A stretch of DNA of 64,000 bases from Sedimentibacter sp. MB31-C6 (lineage in GTDB: Bacteria; Bacillota; Clostridia; Tissierellales; Sedimentibacteraceae). The DNA lies in NCBI RefSeq assembly GCF_035934735.1, contig NZ_CP142396.1:1116001-1180000 (forward strand). Reading direction: 5' to 3'. Below, one piece after another: positions 26,707-35,704 of this stretch (position 1 is its first letter; each line of letters starts with the position of its first letter). The position numbers were made by a program, and so were the translations under genes. The notes beneath the pieces are model-generated. The model did no database searches. It saw only the letters and a list, made by a program, of their open reading frames with translations, and had not been told where the DNA came from.

Positions 26707-27348
26707 CTATCTAAATTTATTGTTGTTATTATTGTTTTTATTGTTATCAAACCTATTATCATTTTTGTTTTCAAAATTATTTCTATTATTAGATTTATTT
26801 TGATTGTTATTATCTTTATCTTCAAACCTATTATTTAGTTCAAATCTCATGTAACTATTTCTATTAACTAAATCGTCATTATTTCTAAACTCATTATTGT
26901 TGTTTCTATTGTTATTTCTTAACTCATTGTTATTTCTATTGTTATTTCTGTCTCTAAATTCGTTGTTATTATTGTTTCTAAATTCATTATTGTTTCTATT
27001 TCTTAATTCATTATTGTTAATATTTCTTAATTCACTTTTATTATTGTTTCTTAACTCGTTGTTATTGTTGTTTCTTAACTCATTGTTATTAATGTTTCTT
27101 AATTCATTGTTATTGTTGTTGTTTCGTAATTCATTGTTTCTAAAATTATTATTATTGTTATTTTGATTGTTTTTATAATTATTTATCATGTTTTTCTGCT
27201 GTTCTCTAAAACTTTGCTGACTGTCTAAATTAACTTGATCCTCCCAATTTTTCATTTTTTCATTAATGTCATTTTTATTTTTGTTTTGATTATTGTTAAA
27301 ATTCTTTATAGTAATCATCCCTTCATAATTGATATATTGTAATTGCAT
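26707..27348 (-). CDS. Asn-rich low-complexity protein with octad repeats
   Basis: A 213-residue predicted protein, roughly half asparagine. After a mixed N-terminal part (EKMKNWEDQVNLDSQQSFREQQKNMI) come ten imperfect repeats of about eight residues with the core [NS]E[LF]R[ND] followed by Asn runs (about residues 70-155), then an Asn/Lys/Arg-rich tail. No signal peptide, membrane helix or known domain is visible. Net charge is near neutral with alternating Glu and Arg. The frame is open over 642 bases and a strong terminator follows, so it is probably real. The start is unsure: ATG 27348 has no good ribosome site, and ATG 27318 has GAAGGG directly adjacent. Composition resembles prion-like domains; function is unknown. 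Confidence 0.6.
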   Translation of the reverse strand: MQLQYINYEGMITIKNFNNNQNKNKNDINEKMKNWEDQVNLDSQQSFREQQKNMINNYKNNQNNNNNNFRNNELRNNNNNNELRNINNNELRNNNNNELRNNNKSELRNINNNELRNRNNNEFRNNNNNEFRDRNNNRNNNELRNNNRNNNNEFRNNDDLVNRNSYMRFELNNRFEDKDNNNQNKSNNRNNFENKNDNRFDNNKNNNNNNKFR

Positions 27349-27450
27349 TAAGCATCTACAAATATATTATTTGCAATAAATTTTTAATTATTAATTTCTT
27401 AATATATATTATGAATAATTAATTACCTTTTTTGTTATAAAATTCTTTTT

Positions 27451-28389
27451 TTAGATTAAGTTAATCATTTTTAATACATAAACAAACATGAAAATAGTTA
27501 TCGCACTAACTATTGTACTAACAAATACTAATTGTCCAGCCAATTCGTAATTACAATTATATTGTTGTGCCATTGTATAACTTGATACAGCTATTGGTGA
27601 TGCAGCAAAAATAAACAATATTCCTAAGTCTGAACCTCTAAACCCAAAAATTAATGAAATAATAATTATTATTACAGGTATTATTATAAGTTTCGTTAAA
27701 ACAACTGAAATAATATATTTTATATTATCTCCAATTTTCGTAATTTCTATTTCTCCCCCTAAAACCATAAGAGCAAGTGGAGTTGCCATAACAGCCAGAT
27801 CAGATATTGTTTTCTCTATTGAAGTAGGTAATTTTAAATTTATTGATGTTGCAATTATTCCAAGCATTGAACCTATAATTAAAGGATTTTTTAAAATATT
27901 TATTGTAATTCTTTTAATGTCTAATTTATCCTTAGAATACATTTCAAGAACTATCACTGCTGTAAAGTTGTAAATTGGAATTATTATTCCTATTAATGTT
28001 GAAGTCACAGCAACACTAGATTCACCGAATATATTTGAACATAGAGGAATTCCAAATAAAACTATGTTACTTCTAAATAAGCCTTGAATTATTACTCCAA
28101 TATTTCTTTTATCTTTTTCAAATTTAGGTATAATAATAAACAAAGCACCAATTGTTATTATCACTATGCTAATAGCAAATATAATTAATTTCAAGTTTAC
28201 AGCCTTTGAAATTTCACTATTGTATATATTATTAAACAATAATGCTGGTAATAATACTTTAAATGCGAACTTATTTGCAGTTTTTAAAAAGCTATCATTA
28301 AAAATATTTATTTTTCGTAGAAATGTTCCTAAACACATAATAAGAAATAAGGGCAAAACAACATTAATTGAGAATATTAAATTTTCCAC
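27451..28389 (-). CDS. AEC-family (auxin efflux carrier) permease
   Basis: A 312-residue membrane protein of the auxin efflux carrier family, with about ten helices in two five-helix halves. The N-terminal VLPLFLIMCLGTFLRK and the C-terminal FIFAASPIAVSSYTMAQQY stretch with SP in a broken helix are typical. Bacterial members move malate, malonate or other organic acids. The start is a GTG at 28389 with AAAGGAA upstream. It follows the M42 peptidase gene by 38 bases on the same strand, so the two are probably cotranscribed, though a joint function is not obvious. Confidence 0.88.
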   Translation of the reverse strand: MENLIFSINVVLPLFLIMCLGTFLRKINIFNDSFLKTANKFAFKVLLPALLFNNIYNSEISKAVNLKLIIFAISIVIITIGALFIIIPKFEKDKRNIGVIIQGLFRSNIVLFGIPLCSNIFGESSVAVTSTLIGIIIPIYNFTAVIVLEMYSKDKLDIKRITINILKNPLIIGSMLGIIATSINLKLPTSIEKTISDLAVMATPLALMVLGGEIEITKIGDNIKYIISVVLTKLIIIPVIIIIISLIFGFRGSDLGILFIFAASPIAVSSYTMAQQYNCNYELAGQLVFVSTIVSAITIFMFVYVLKMINLI

Positions 28390-28427
28390 ACTGATTTCCT
28401 TTCAATCCGTTGAATTTTGTTTTTTAA

Positions 28428-29465
28428 TCATTCAGTTAAATAAGCATATATTAATTTTATCGTATTTTCTAACCCTTTAACATGAGTTCTTTCCATTCCA
28501 TGAGAAGCGTGAACTCCTGGGCCTATTAGACCTCCTCTTATATTGTTTCCTGCCCTAAGAGAAGCTGTAACATCAGATCCGTACATTGGATAAACATCTA
28601 CTGCATATTTTAATTTATGTTTTTTAGCAAGATTAATTAATCTCGTTGTAATATCATAATCATATGGACCTCCACTATCCTTTGCACATATGGACACATC
28701 TTGTTCTGTACATGATAAATCAAGTCCTATACAACCCATATCTATCCCTATTAATTCATCAATGTCTTCAGGAATATTGGAACAGCCATGTCCAACTTCT
28801 TCATAAGTGGAAATTATAATTTTTACATTACATCTTGGTTTTTCTTCAAGTCTTTTAAATGTTTCCATCAAACTAAGAGCACAAGCTGTACCTGCCTTAT
28901 CATCTAAGTATCTTGATTTTATAAAGCGTGATTTTGTTATATTAAATTTAGGTTCTATAGAAATAAAATCGCCTGTTATAATATTTAGTGCTTCCACATC
29001 GGCTTTTGAACTTACAACTTCATCAAGTCTAACCATCATATTTTCTTCATTTCTTTCTTTATTTTTTGAATCAGGATAAACATGCGCAGCTGGTGAAGTA
29101 GAAAGTATTGTTCCTGTATAAACTTGTCCTATTCTTGTATGTATTTTACAATATTCCCCATCTAAAGTAGGAAATAAGTTTCCTCCTATAGTAGTAATTT
29201 TTAAAGTTCCATCACTATTTATGGATCTTACCATAGCACCAAGTGTATCTACATGAACTGGAATTCCAATACAATAGTTATCATCAACACCTTTTATTTC
29301 TATAATTCCATTTCCTTTATTATTTTTTTCAAACTTATATCCATATTCCTTAACAATTGACTCTATATGAGCCATTACATCTTTAGAAAATCCTGAAGGA
29401 CTTGGTATTTTGATTATCTCTTCTAATGTTTTCAAAGTAAATTCTAGGTTTAATTTAAATGACAT
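28428..29465 (-). CDS. M42 family aminopeptidase
   Basis: A 345-residue metallopeptidase of the M42 (glutamyl aminopeptidase/ endoglucanase-like) family, which cuts N-terminal residues from peptides in a large tetrahedral cytosolic assembly with two metal ions. Metal and catalytic residues are visible: His in PVHVDT, Asp in RYLDDKAG, the Glu pair in STYEEVGHG, Asp in IGIDMG and His in ASHGMERTH. The family's bound-state loop PMYGSDVT is also there. It is the first gene of a pair with the AEC permease. Together with the divergent S9 peptidase it suggests a peptide-degrading lifestyle. Confidence 0.93.
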   Translation of the reverse strand: MSFKLNLEFTLKTLEEIIKIPSPSGFSKDVMAHIESIVKEYGYKFEKNNKGNGIIEIKGVDDNYCIGIPVHVDTLGAMVRSINSDGTLKITTIGGNLFPTLDGEYCKIHTRIGQVYTGTILSTSPAAHVYPDSKNKERNEENMMVRLDEVVSSKADVEALNIITGDFISIEPKFNITKSRFIKSRYLDDKAGTACALSLMETFKRLEEKPRCNVKIIISTYEEVGHGCSNIPEDIDELIGIDMGCIGLDLSCTEQDVSICAKDSGGPYDYDITTRLINLAKKHKLKYAVDVYPMYGSDVTASLRAGNNIRGGLIGPGVHASHGMERTHVKGLENTIKLIYAYLTE

Positions 29466-29578
29466 TGTTTTCTCCCTTTTTCCATGTTATTTAAAATACT
29501 TAATTGCATATAGTTATTATTATATATATAATAATTATAATAACAGATAAAATAAAATAAGTAAATGGAGGAATGAAA

Positions 29579-31561
29579 ATGGAAAATTTGAAGTTGAAGG
29601 ATTTCTTAGATTACAAATTTTTATCAGAATTAGAGCTATCTCCAGATAAAAAATACGGAGCTTTTGTTATGCATTCTGCCAATTATGAAAGTAATAAGTA
29701 TTTATCAAACATTTGGATTTTGAATTGTGCTACTTTAGAATATAAAAAACTTACATCATTGAATGAAGAAAAAAACTTTATTTGGTTAGATAATAATACA
29801 ATTCTTTTCCCCTCAATGAGAGATGAAAAGCTAAAGAAAGAAATTAAAAAGGGAGAACAATGGACAGTTTATTATACTATCGATATTCATGGTGGTGAAG
29901 CCAATGAATATATGCGTATTCCAATGAAAGTTACAGATATTAAAAAAATAGCTGATGAAATGTTTTTGTTTACTGCTACATATGACCATTATGGTATTAA
30001 TTTACATTCAATAGAAGAAGAAAAATCAAAAGCAATTGAAATAATAAAAGATAATAAAGACTACGAAATATTAGATGAAATACCATTTTGGACAAATGGT
30101 GAAGGTTTTACTAATAAAAAAAGAAATATGCTTTATTTATATGATAAAGGAGCAAATAATATTGTTCCTATTTCAAAACAATTTGAAAACATTAGTATAA
30201 CCAGCATAAAAGATGGAAAGGCACTTTTTGTATCAGAATGTTTCACAAATAAGGCTGAACAAACTAACGAGCTATATCTTTATGAATTATATTCAAAGGA
30301 AGCCACTTGTCTAGTTGATGAAGAAGAAGGCTACAACATAGAATTTGCTGAATTTGTTGGTAATAATATCATTTTTAGTGGATCACTTATGGATGAATAT
30401 GGGTTAAATCAAAATTGCAATTTCTATAAAATTAATAATAATAACATAGTTTTGCTTTATAGACACGACTTTGGCTTAGGTGATTCAGTAGGTTCTGACT
30501 GCAGGTTTGGAGGAGGTGCAGATGTAAGAGTATATAACAATTCGCTGTACTTTATTTCAACTGAGTCCAAAAGTTCTTACATAAAAAAGCTATCCCTTGA
30601 TGGTGAAATAGAAAAACTTACTACAGATAACGGCTCCATAGATTGCTTTGATATATGTAATGAAGGAATTCTATTTATAGGTCTTAGAGGAACTAAGCTT
30701 CAGGAAATCTATAAGTTAAACTCTGAAACAGAAAAACAAATAACAAAATTTAATGAAATAATATTAGAAACAAAAAATATTATAAAACCTGAACCTATTG
30801 AATTTATAAATGATGACATGAAAATTGAAGGTTTCGTATTAAAGCCTGTTAATTATAATGAAAACAAATCTTACCCAGGTATCCTAGATATTCATGGAGG
30901 TCCTAAAACTGTCTTTGGTGAAGTTTTTTATCACGAAATGCAGTATTGGGCAAACGAAGGGTATTTCGTATTTTACTGTAATCCAAGGGGAAGTGACGGA
31001 AGAGGTGATGAATTTGCAGACATTAGAGGAAAATATGGTACAATTGATTATGATGATATAATGAAATTTACAGATTTTGTACTACAGAAATATCCTCAAA
31101 TTGACTCTAAACGTATTGGGGTTACTGGCGGTTCGTATGGTGGTTTTATGACAAACTGGATTATAGGTCACACTGATAGATTTAAATGTGCAGTTTCACA
31201 GAGAAGTATATCAAATTGGATTTCTAAGTTCGGAACAACTGACATTGGATATTATTTTAATTCAGACCAAAATCTATCAACACCTTGGGATAATGTTGAA
31301 AAAATGTGGTGGCATTCTCCACTAAAATATGCAAATCAAGTAGTTACACCTACATTGTTCATTCATTCAGAGGAAGATTACCGTTGTTGGCTAGCAGAAG
31401 GACTTCAAATGTTTACCGCTCTTAAATATCATGGAGTTGATGCAAGACTATGCATGTTCAAAGGTGAAAACCATGAATTAAGTCGAAGTGGAAAGCCTAA
31501 ACATAGAGTTAGAAGACTAGAAGAAATGACTAATTGGTTCAAAAAATATTTAAGCATATAA
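29579..31561 (+). CDS. S9 family prolyl oligopeptidase-type peptidase
   Basis: A 660-residue serine peptidase of the S9 family (acylaminoacyl peptidase/dipeptidyl peptidase-like). Residues 1-390 form a beta propeller that gates the active site. The C-terminal alpha/beta hydrolase has the nucleophile Ser in VTGGSYGGFMTNW, the Asp in HSEEDYRC and the His in GENHELSRSGKPKHRVRR, and DIHGGPKTVFG gives the oxyanion region. It has no signal peptide, so it acts on peptides in the cytosol. I start it at ATG 29579, seven bases after GGAGG; ATG 29573 is only one base from that site. It is monocistronic. Confidence 0.93.
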   Translation: MENLKLKDFLDYKFLSELELSPDKKYGAFVMHSANYESNKYLSNIWILNCATLEYKKLTSLNEEKNFIWLDNNTILFPSMRDEKLKKEIKKGEQWTVYYTIDIHGGEANEYMRIPMKVTDIKKIADEMFLFTATYDHYGINLHSIEEEKSKAIEIIKDNKDYEILDEIPFWTNGEGFTNKKRNMLYLYDKGANNIVPISKQFENISITSIKDGKALFVSECFTNKAEQTNELYLYELYSKEATCLVDEEEGYNIEFAEFVGNNIIFSGSLMDEYGLNQNCNFYKINNNNIVLLYRHDFGLGDSVGSDCRFGGGADVRVYNNSLYFISTESKSSYIKKLSLDGEIEKLTTDNGSIDCFDICNEGILFIGLRGTKLQEIYKLNSETEKQITKFNEIILETKNIIKPEPIEFINDDMKIEGFVLKPVNYNENKSYPGILDIHGGPKTVFGEVFYHEMQYWANEGYFVFYCNPRGSDGRGDEFADIRGKYGTIDYDDIMKFTDFVLQKYPQIDSKRIGVTGGSYGGFMTNWIIGHTDRFKCAVSQRSISNWISKFGTTDIGYYFNSDQNLSTPWDNVEKMWWHSPLKYANQVVTPTLFIHSEEDYRCWLAEGLQMFTALKYHGVDARLCMFKGENHELSRSGKPKHRVRRLEEMTNWFKKYLSI

Positions 31562-31573
31562 CATAATCTATAA

Positions 31574-31617
31574 ATAAAGCAAAGATTCTCATACTCATAA
31601 TTGAATCTTCGCTTTAT
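31574..31617. terminator. Bidirectional terminator between S9 peptidase and liv operon
   Basis: AAAGCAAAGATTC pairs with GAATCTTCGCTTT (one mismatch) over a 14-base loop. It can end the S9 gene and the convergent liv operon. Confidence 0.75.
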
Positions 31618-31624
31618 CTTAATT

Positions 31625-32272
31625 TTATTTTTTATCATTTTTTAAAACATGTTCTATTCTATATCCATGTTCTAATAGTCTTTTTTCAATTTCATTTGTA
31701 TTTAGTGTATTTGTTCTAATAACTACATCACTTTTACCGTTATCACCATGATAAGCTACAATATGAGTTATGTTAGCATCAAAAGATTTAAAAATATCTG
31801 CCATGTCTGCAAGAGCACCTGGTACATCTTTAGATTCAACTGTTATTCTGCTTCCATTCTCTTTGAATCCTAATAAATCTATAAAAGCATCGAAAATATC
31901 ACTCTCTGTGATTATTCCAATTATTTTATTATTTTCAACTACTGGTAATGTACCTATTCTATTTTTTCTCATAATTACTGCTGCTTCTTCTAATAAGCTA
32001 TCTGGAGAAATAGTAATAGGGTTTTTGCTCATTGCATCTTTTACTGTAACTTTTGATAAAAGATAATTAATTTCAAATATACTTAAAGATGTTGCCTTTG
32101 TTGGAGACACTTTTTGTATATCACCTTGAGTTAATATACCAATAACTTTTTCATTATCAGTGACAGGAAGTCTCTTAAGATTATTATCTCTAAATATCTC
32201 TACTGCATCATTAATTGGTGCATCATAAGCAATCGTATACGGATTTACAGTCATCCTATTTTTAACATACAT
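31625..32272 (-). CDS. CBS-pair and ACT domain protein (AcuB-like)
   Basis: A 215-residue cytosolic sensor-like protein. Two CBS domains fill residues 7-57 and 77-130 (RLPVTDNEKVIGILTQGDI; TLPVVENNKIIGIITESDIFDAF), and an ACT domain follows (about 140-212, ITVESKDVPGALADMADIFKSFDANITHIVAY). CBS pairs bind adenine nucleotides and ACT domains bind amino acids. It is the last gene of the liv operon, starting two bases past the livF stop with an AGGAGGAG ribosome site. An amino-acid and energy sensor tied to the transporter is inferred; the similar AcuB of Bacillus lies with acetoin genes, so the name does not carry a function here. Confidence 0.88.
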   Translation of the reverse strand: MYVKNRMTVNPYTIAYDAPINDAVEIFRDNNLKRLPVTDNEKVIGILTQGDIQKVSPTKATSLSIFEINYLLSKVTVKDAMSKNPITISPDSLLEEAAVIMRKNRIGTLPVVENNKIIGIITESDIFDAFIDLLGFKENGSRITVESKDVPGALADMADIFKSFDANITHIVAYHGDNGKSDVVIRTNTLNTNEIEKRLLEHGYRIEHVLKNDKK

Positions 32273-32274
32273 AA

Positions 32275-32982
32275 CTATTCTCCTCCTAAATATGATTTTT
32301 GGATTTCATCACTATTAATTAATTCCTCACCAGTACCAGTCATAGCAATTGACCCAGTTTCAATTACATAAGCTCTATGTGCAATTGATAATGCCATCCT
32401 AGCATTTTGCTCGACTAGTAATATTGTAACGCCTTCACTATTTATATTCTTTATTATTTCAAAGATTTCCCTTACAAGTAGCGGTGCAAGCCCCATTGAA
32501 GGTTCGTCTAGTAATAAAATTTTAGGTTTAGACATAAGTGCACGACCCATAGCTAGCATTTGCTGTTCTCCACCAGACAAGGTACCAGCTAATTGTTTTT
32601 TCCTTTTACCTAGTATTGGAAAAAGTTCATATACGTGTTCTATGTCCCTTTTTATTATAACTTTATCTTTTCTTAGAAATGCACCCATTTCTAAGTTTTC
32701 TAACACACTCATATCTGGAAATATTCTTCTACCTTCTGGAACTTGCGAAACATTCATTCGAACCCTCTGAGGAGCTGAAAGATTAGTTATATCTTTTCCC
32801 TCTAGTATAATCTCGCCACTTGTAGCCTTATTTAATCCAGAGATTGTACGTAGAGTAGTTGTTTTTCCTGCTCCATTTGCTCCAATTAAAGTAACAATTT
32901 CGCCTTCATTTACAGTTAAAGAAACGTCCTTTAAAGCATGGATAACTCCATAATGCACATTAAGGTTCTTTATCTCAAGCAT
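32275..32982 (-). CDS. livF: Branched-chain amino acid ABC transporter ATP-binding protein LivF
   Basis: A 235-residue ATPase subunit of the Leu/Ile/Val ABC importer, bound to the cytosolic face of the LivHM permease. It has Walker A GANGAGKTTTL, the Q-loop VSQVPEGRRIFPDMSV, the signature LSGGEQQMLAMGRAL, Walker B ILLLDEPSMGLAP and the switch His region VEQNARMAL. EGRRIFP after the Q-loop is the LivF hallmark that separates it from LivG. The ATG adjoins the livG stop codon (TAAATG), so translation is coupled. Confidence 0.95.
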   Translation of the reverse strand: MLEIKNLNVHYGVIHALKDVSLTVNEGEIVTLIGANGAGKTTTLRTISGLNKATSGEIILEGKDITNLSAPQRVRMNVSQVPEGRRIFPDMSVLENLEMGAFLRKDKVIIKRDIEHVYELFPILGKRKKQLAGTLSGGEQQMLAMGRALMSKPKILLLDEPSMGLAPLLVREIFEIIKNINSEGVTILLVEQNARMALSIAHRAYVIETGSIAMTGTGEELINSDEIQKSYLGGE

Positions 32983-33759
32983 TTACAAATCCCCTCCTAA
33001 GTAGGCTTCAATAACCTTTTTATTTTTTCTAACTTCTGAAGGAACTCCAGAAGCAATCATCATGCCGTAGTCCAAAACATAAATACGTTCACAAATTTTC
33101 ATAACTAAAGACATATCGTGTTCAATTAAAAGAATAGATAGTCCAAATTCTTTTCTTATCTTTGCAATAGTATTTGTAAGATTTTCTGTTTCTTTAGGAT
33201 TCATACCAGCAGCAGGTTCATCCAAAAGTAACAATGCTGGTTTTGTAGCCATAGCCCTTACAATTTCTAGATGTCTTTGTTCTCCATATGGAAGATTTTT
33301 AGCTAACTCATTCTTCTTATGGGTTAATTTAAATATATCCATTAATTTTTCAGCTTCACAGACTAGTCTTTCTTCTTCTTTGTAGAATTTATTAAATCGA
33401 AAAAGGGCAGATGGCATATTATAATCAATTTTTTGATGCATTGCAATTCTAATATTATCTAAAACAGATAAATCTTTAAAAAGTCTAATATTTTGAAATG
33501 TACGACTCACCCCAGATTTAGTTACATTATATGGTTTGAGCCCTCCAATTTCCTTTTCATTTCCATTTATATTTAACTTTATACTACCTTTTGTAGGCTC
33601 ATATACTCCAGTAAGCAGATTAAATAAAGTTGTTTTTCCTGCTCCATTTGGGCCTATAAGTCCTATAAGTTCTCCTTTTTCAATATACATACTTACATTA
33701 GATACTGCTGTAAGTCCCCCAAAGGACTTTGTTAATTTATCAACTGAAAGCAACGACAT
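32983..33759 (-). CDS. livG: Branched-chain amino acid ABC transporter ATP-binding protein LivG
   Basis: A 258-residue ATPase subunit, partner of LivF. It shows Walker A GPNGAGKTTLFNLLTG, the Q-loop GVSRTFQNIRLFKDLSVLDN typical of LivG, the signature LPYGEQRHLEIVRAM, Walker B LLLLDEPAAGMNP and the switch His in LIEHDMSLVM. The signature is LPYGEQ, which is normal for LivG. AGGAGG lies eight bases before the ATG, 14 bases past the livM stop. Confidence 0.95.
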   Translation of the reverse strand: MSLLSVDKLTKSFGGLTAVSNVSMYIEKGELIGLIGPNGAGKTTLFNLLTGVYEPTKGSIKLNINGNEKEIGGLKPYNVTKSGVSRTFQNIRLFKDLSVLDNIRIAMHQKIDYNMPSALFRFNKFYKEEERLVCEAEKLMDIFKLTHKKNELAKNLPYGEQRHLEIVRAMATKPALLLLDEPAAGMNPKETENLTNTIAKIRKEFGLSILLIEHDMSLVMKICERIYVLDYGMMIASGVPSEVRKNKKVIEAYLGGDL

Positions 33760-33773
33760 TATGGGCTCCTCCT

Positions 33774-34724
33774 TTATTCAATTTTCTCACCTTTTTTCTT
33801 AAATTTAAATAAATCACTAACTTCTTTAGTTCCCATTAAACCTTGCGGTCTAAATATCATTATAGCTACTAACAGAATAGCATATATTATCATTCTTAAT
33901 TCTGCATATTTTTGTAAAGCTGTTGTTATTATAGCAAGACCTATTGCTGCAATTACAGATCCTGTAATACTTCCCATTCCTCCTAATACAACTATTACTA
34001 AAATATCTATTGATTTTTGAAAGCTAAATAAAGTTGGTTTTATAAAGTAAAAATAGGATGAATATAAAGCGCCAGCAATTCCTGCAAATAATGCACCTAA
34101 TGCAAATGCCATAACTTTATATTTTGTTGTATTTATTCCCATTGATTCAGCTGCAATTTCATCTTCACGTATTGAAATACAAGCTCGTCCTTGTGAAGAT
34201 TTTATAAAGTTATTTATTAATATAATAGTTCCAGTAGTAAAAATGAATAACCATAGCCAATTTGTATATCTTGGTATTCCATTTAAACCAGCTGCTCCAT
34301 TTGTAATCTCCATATTTAAAAATATTACACGGATAATCTCTGCCATACCTAATGTGGCAATAGCTAAATAATCACCTTTAAGTCTTAAAGTTGGAATACC
34401 TATTACTACCCCTACAATTGCAGCTGCAACAGCACCAGCAAAAATACCAATAAGGAATCCAGAAGTTGAATTCATATTCATATTAATAATTGCACCAACA
34501 TAGGCACCTATTGACATAAAACCAGCATGGCCTAAAGAAAATTGTCCAGTAAAACCTGTAACTAAATTTAAACTTACTGCTAATATTATATTAATACAAA
34601 TGGTAGCTAATGTAATTTCATAAAAACTATTTATGATTCCTGTAGAAATAAGAGCTTGGACAGCTGCATAAAACAATAAAATCAAAACAAAAATTATTAT
34701 ATTCTTTTTATTAAATACTTTCAT
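33774..34724 (-). CDS. livM: Branched-chain amino acid ABC transporter permease LivM
   Basis: A 316-residue inner-membrane permease with about nine to ten helices. LGHAGFMSIGAYVGAIINM near residue 65 and LRLKGDYLAIATLGMAEIIRVI are the LivM signatures, and ISIREDEIAAESMGINTTKYKVMAFALGA is the cytosolic coupling loop that contacts the ATPases. It ends with LVAIMIFRPQGLMG and a charged tail. It starts one base past the livH stop, so the two permease subunits are translationally linked. Confidence 0.95.
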   Translation of the reverse strand: MKVFNKKNIIIFVLILLFYAAVQALISTGIINSFYEITLATICINIILAVSLNLVTGFTGQFSLGHAGFMSIGAYVGAIINMNMNSTSGFLIGIFAGAVAAAIVGVVIGIPTLRLKGDYLAIATLGMAEIIRVIFLNMEITNGAAGLNGIPRYTNWLWLFIFTTGTIILINNFIKSSQGRACISIREDEIAAESMGINTTKYKVMAFALGALFAGIAGALYSSYFYFIKPTLFSFQKSIDILVIVVLGGMGSITGSVIAAIGLAIITTALQKYAELRMIIYAILLVAIMIFRPQGLMGTKEVSDLFKFKKKGEKIE

Positions 34725-34725
34725 A

Positions 34726-35604
34726 TTACACCTTCTCTTTCGTATTCTTACCTAAAAGTCCTGACGGTTTTAAGATAAGTATTAAAATTAAAAATGCAAA
34801 TACTGCAGCGTCCCTATACATTGAATTACCATATCCAGAAACCAAAGTTTCCATAACACCTATAGATAATCCACCTATCATAGCACCTGGTATACTTCCT
34901 ATACCCCCAAATACTGCCGCTATAAAAGCCTTTAACCCTGGCATCATTCCCATTAATGGATCTATTGAATTATAATAAATACCAACTAGTACTCCTCCTG
35001 CGCCTGCTAAAGCAGAACCAATAGCAAAAGTAAATGATATTGTACTATTTACATTGATTCCCATTAATTGAGCTGCATCTTTATCGGCTGAAACAGCTCT
35101 CATTGACTTTCCAACTTTTGTTTTCTTAACAATAAACTGTAGTATTATCATCAATACAATTGCAGTTATAATAATATAAATCTGTTGCATGCTTATAACA
35201 ATACTTCCAAAATTAAATATTTCCTCTGATAATAGTTTTGGATAAGACCTTACTTCTGCACCTACAAAAAACATCATAGTATATTCTATAAGTAAAGACA
35301 TTCCAATTGCAGTAATTAAAACTGCTATTCTTGATGAATTTCTTAATGGCTTATATGCTATTTTTTCAACAAGCATTCCAAGTATGGCACATGCAACCAT
35401 AGAAATAATAAGAGCAGGTATAAACCCTAAATTTGCATAAGTTGTAACTGCAAACCCAATATAAGCACCAATCATATATACATCTCCATGGGCAAAATTA
35501 ATAAGTTTTATAATTCCATAAACCATTGTGTATCCTAAAGCAATCAAAGCATAAATACTTCCTAAAGAAATTCCGTTAATCATTTGTTGTAATAATTGAT
35601 CCAA
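34726..35604 (-). CDS. livH: Branched-chain amino acid ABC transporter permease LivH
   Basis: A 292-residue permease with about eight helices. It begins QQMINGISLGSIYALIALGYTMVYGIIKLINFAHGD, the standard LivH start, and has the coupling loop MRAVSADKDAAQLMGINVNSTI and the C-terminal LILILKPSGLLGK. The start codon is a TTG at 35604, with AAGGAGG seven bases upstream. A 14-base-pair hairpin in the 100 bases after livK may lower expression of livHMGF relative to livK. Confidence 0.95.
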   Translation of the reverse strand: MDQLLQQMINGISLGSIYALIALGYTMVYGIIKLINFAHGDVYMIGAYIGFAVTTYANLGFIPALIISMVACAILGMLVEKIAYKPLRNSSRIAVLITAIGMSLLIEYTMMFFVGAEVRSYPKLLSEEIFNFGSIVISMQQIYIIITAIVLMIILQFIVKKTKVGKSMRAVSADKDAAQLMGINVNSTISFTFAIGSALAGAGGVLVGIYYNSIDPLMGMMPGLKAFIAAVFGGIGSIPGAMIGGLSIGVMETLVSGYGNSMYRDAAVFAFLILILILKPSGLLGKNTKEKV

Positions 35605-35637
35605 AGTAGCACCTCCTTACGATACAATAAATTAAAG

Positions 35638-35672
35638 AATTAAGTTAGTGTAACAAGCACACTAACTTAATT
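35638..35672 (-). promoter_or_regulatory. Intercistronic hairpin between livK and livH
   Basis: A perfect 14-base-pair stem (AATTAAGTTAGTGT with ACACTAACTTAATT) encloses a seven-base loop. On the minus strand it is followed by CTTTAATTT, a weak U-tract. It could be a partial terminator or a 3' stabiliser that leaves more binding protein than permease, as is common in importer operons. Confidence 0.7.
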
Positions 35673-35704
35673 AATAAGTTCCTATTAAATTAAATTCAAA
35701 AACT

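Noticed and set aside
26880-27140. Regular repeats suggesting a CRISPR array
   Set aside because: The periodicity is about 24 bases with no unique spacers and coincides with codon repeats of the Asn-rich frame.
26897-27166. Leu/Phe-rich open frame on the plus strand opposite the Asn-rich gene
   Set aside because: It is the antisense image of Asn and Glu codons, with no ribosome site, while the minus-strand frame has a strong terminator.
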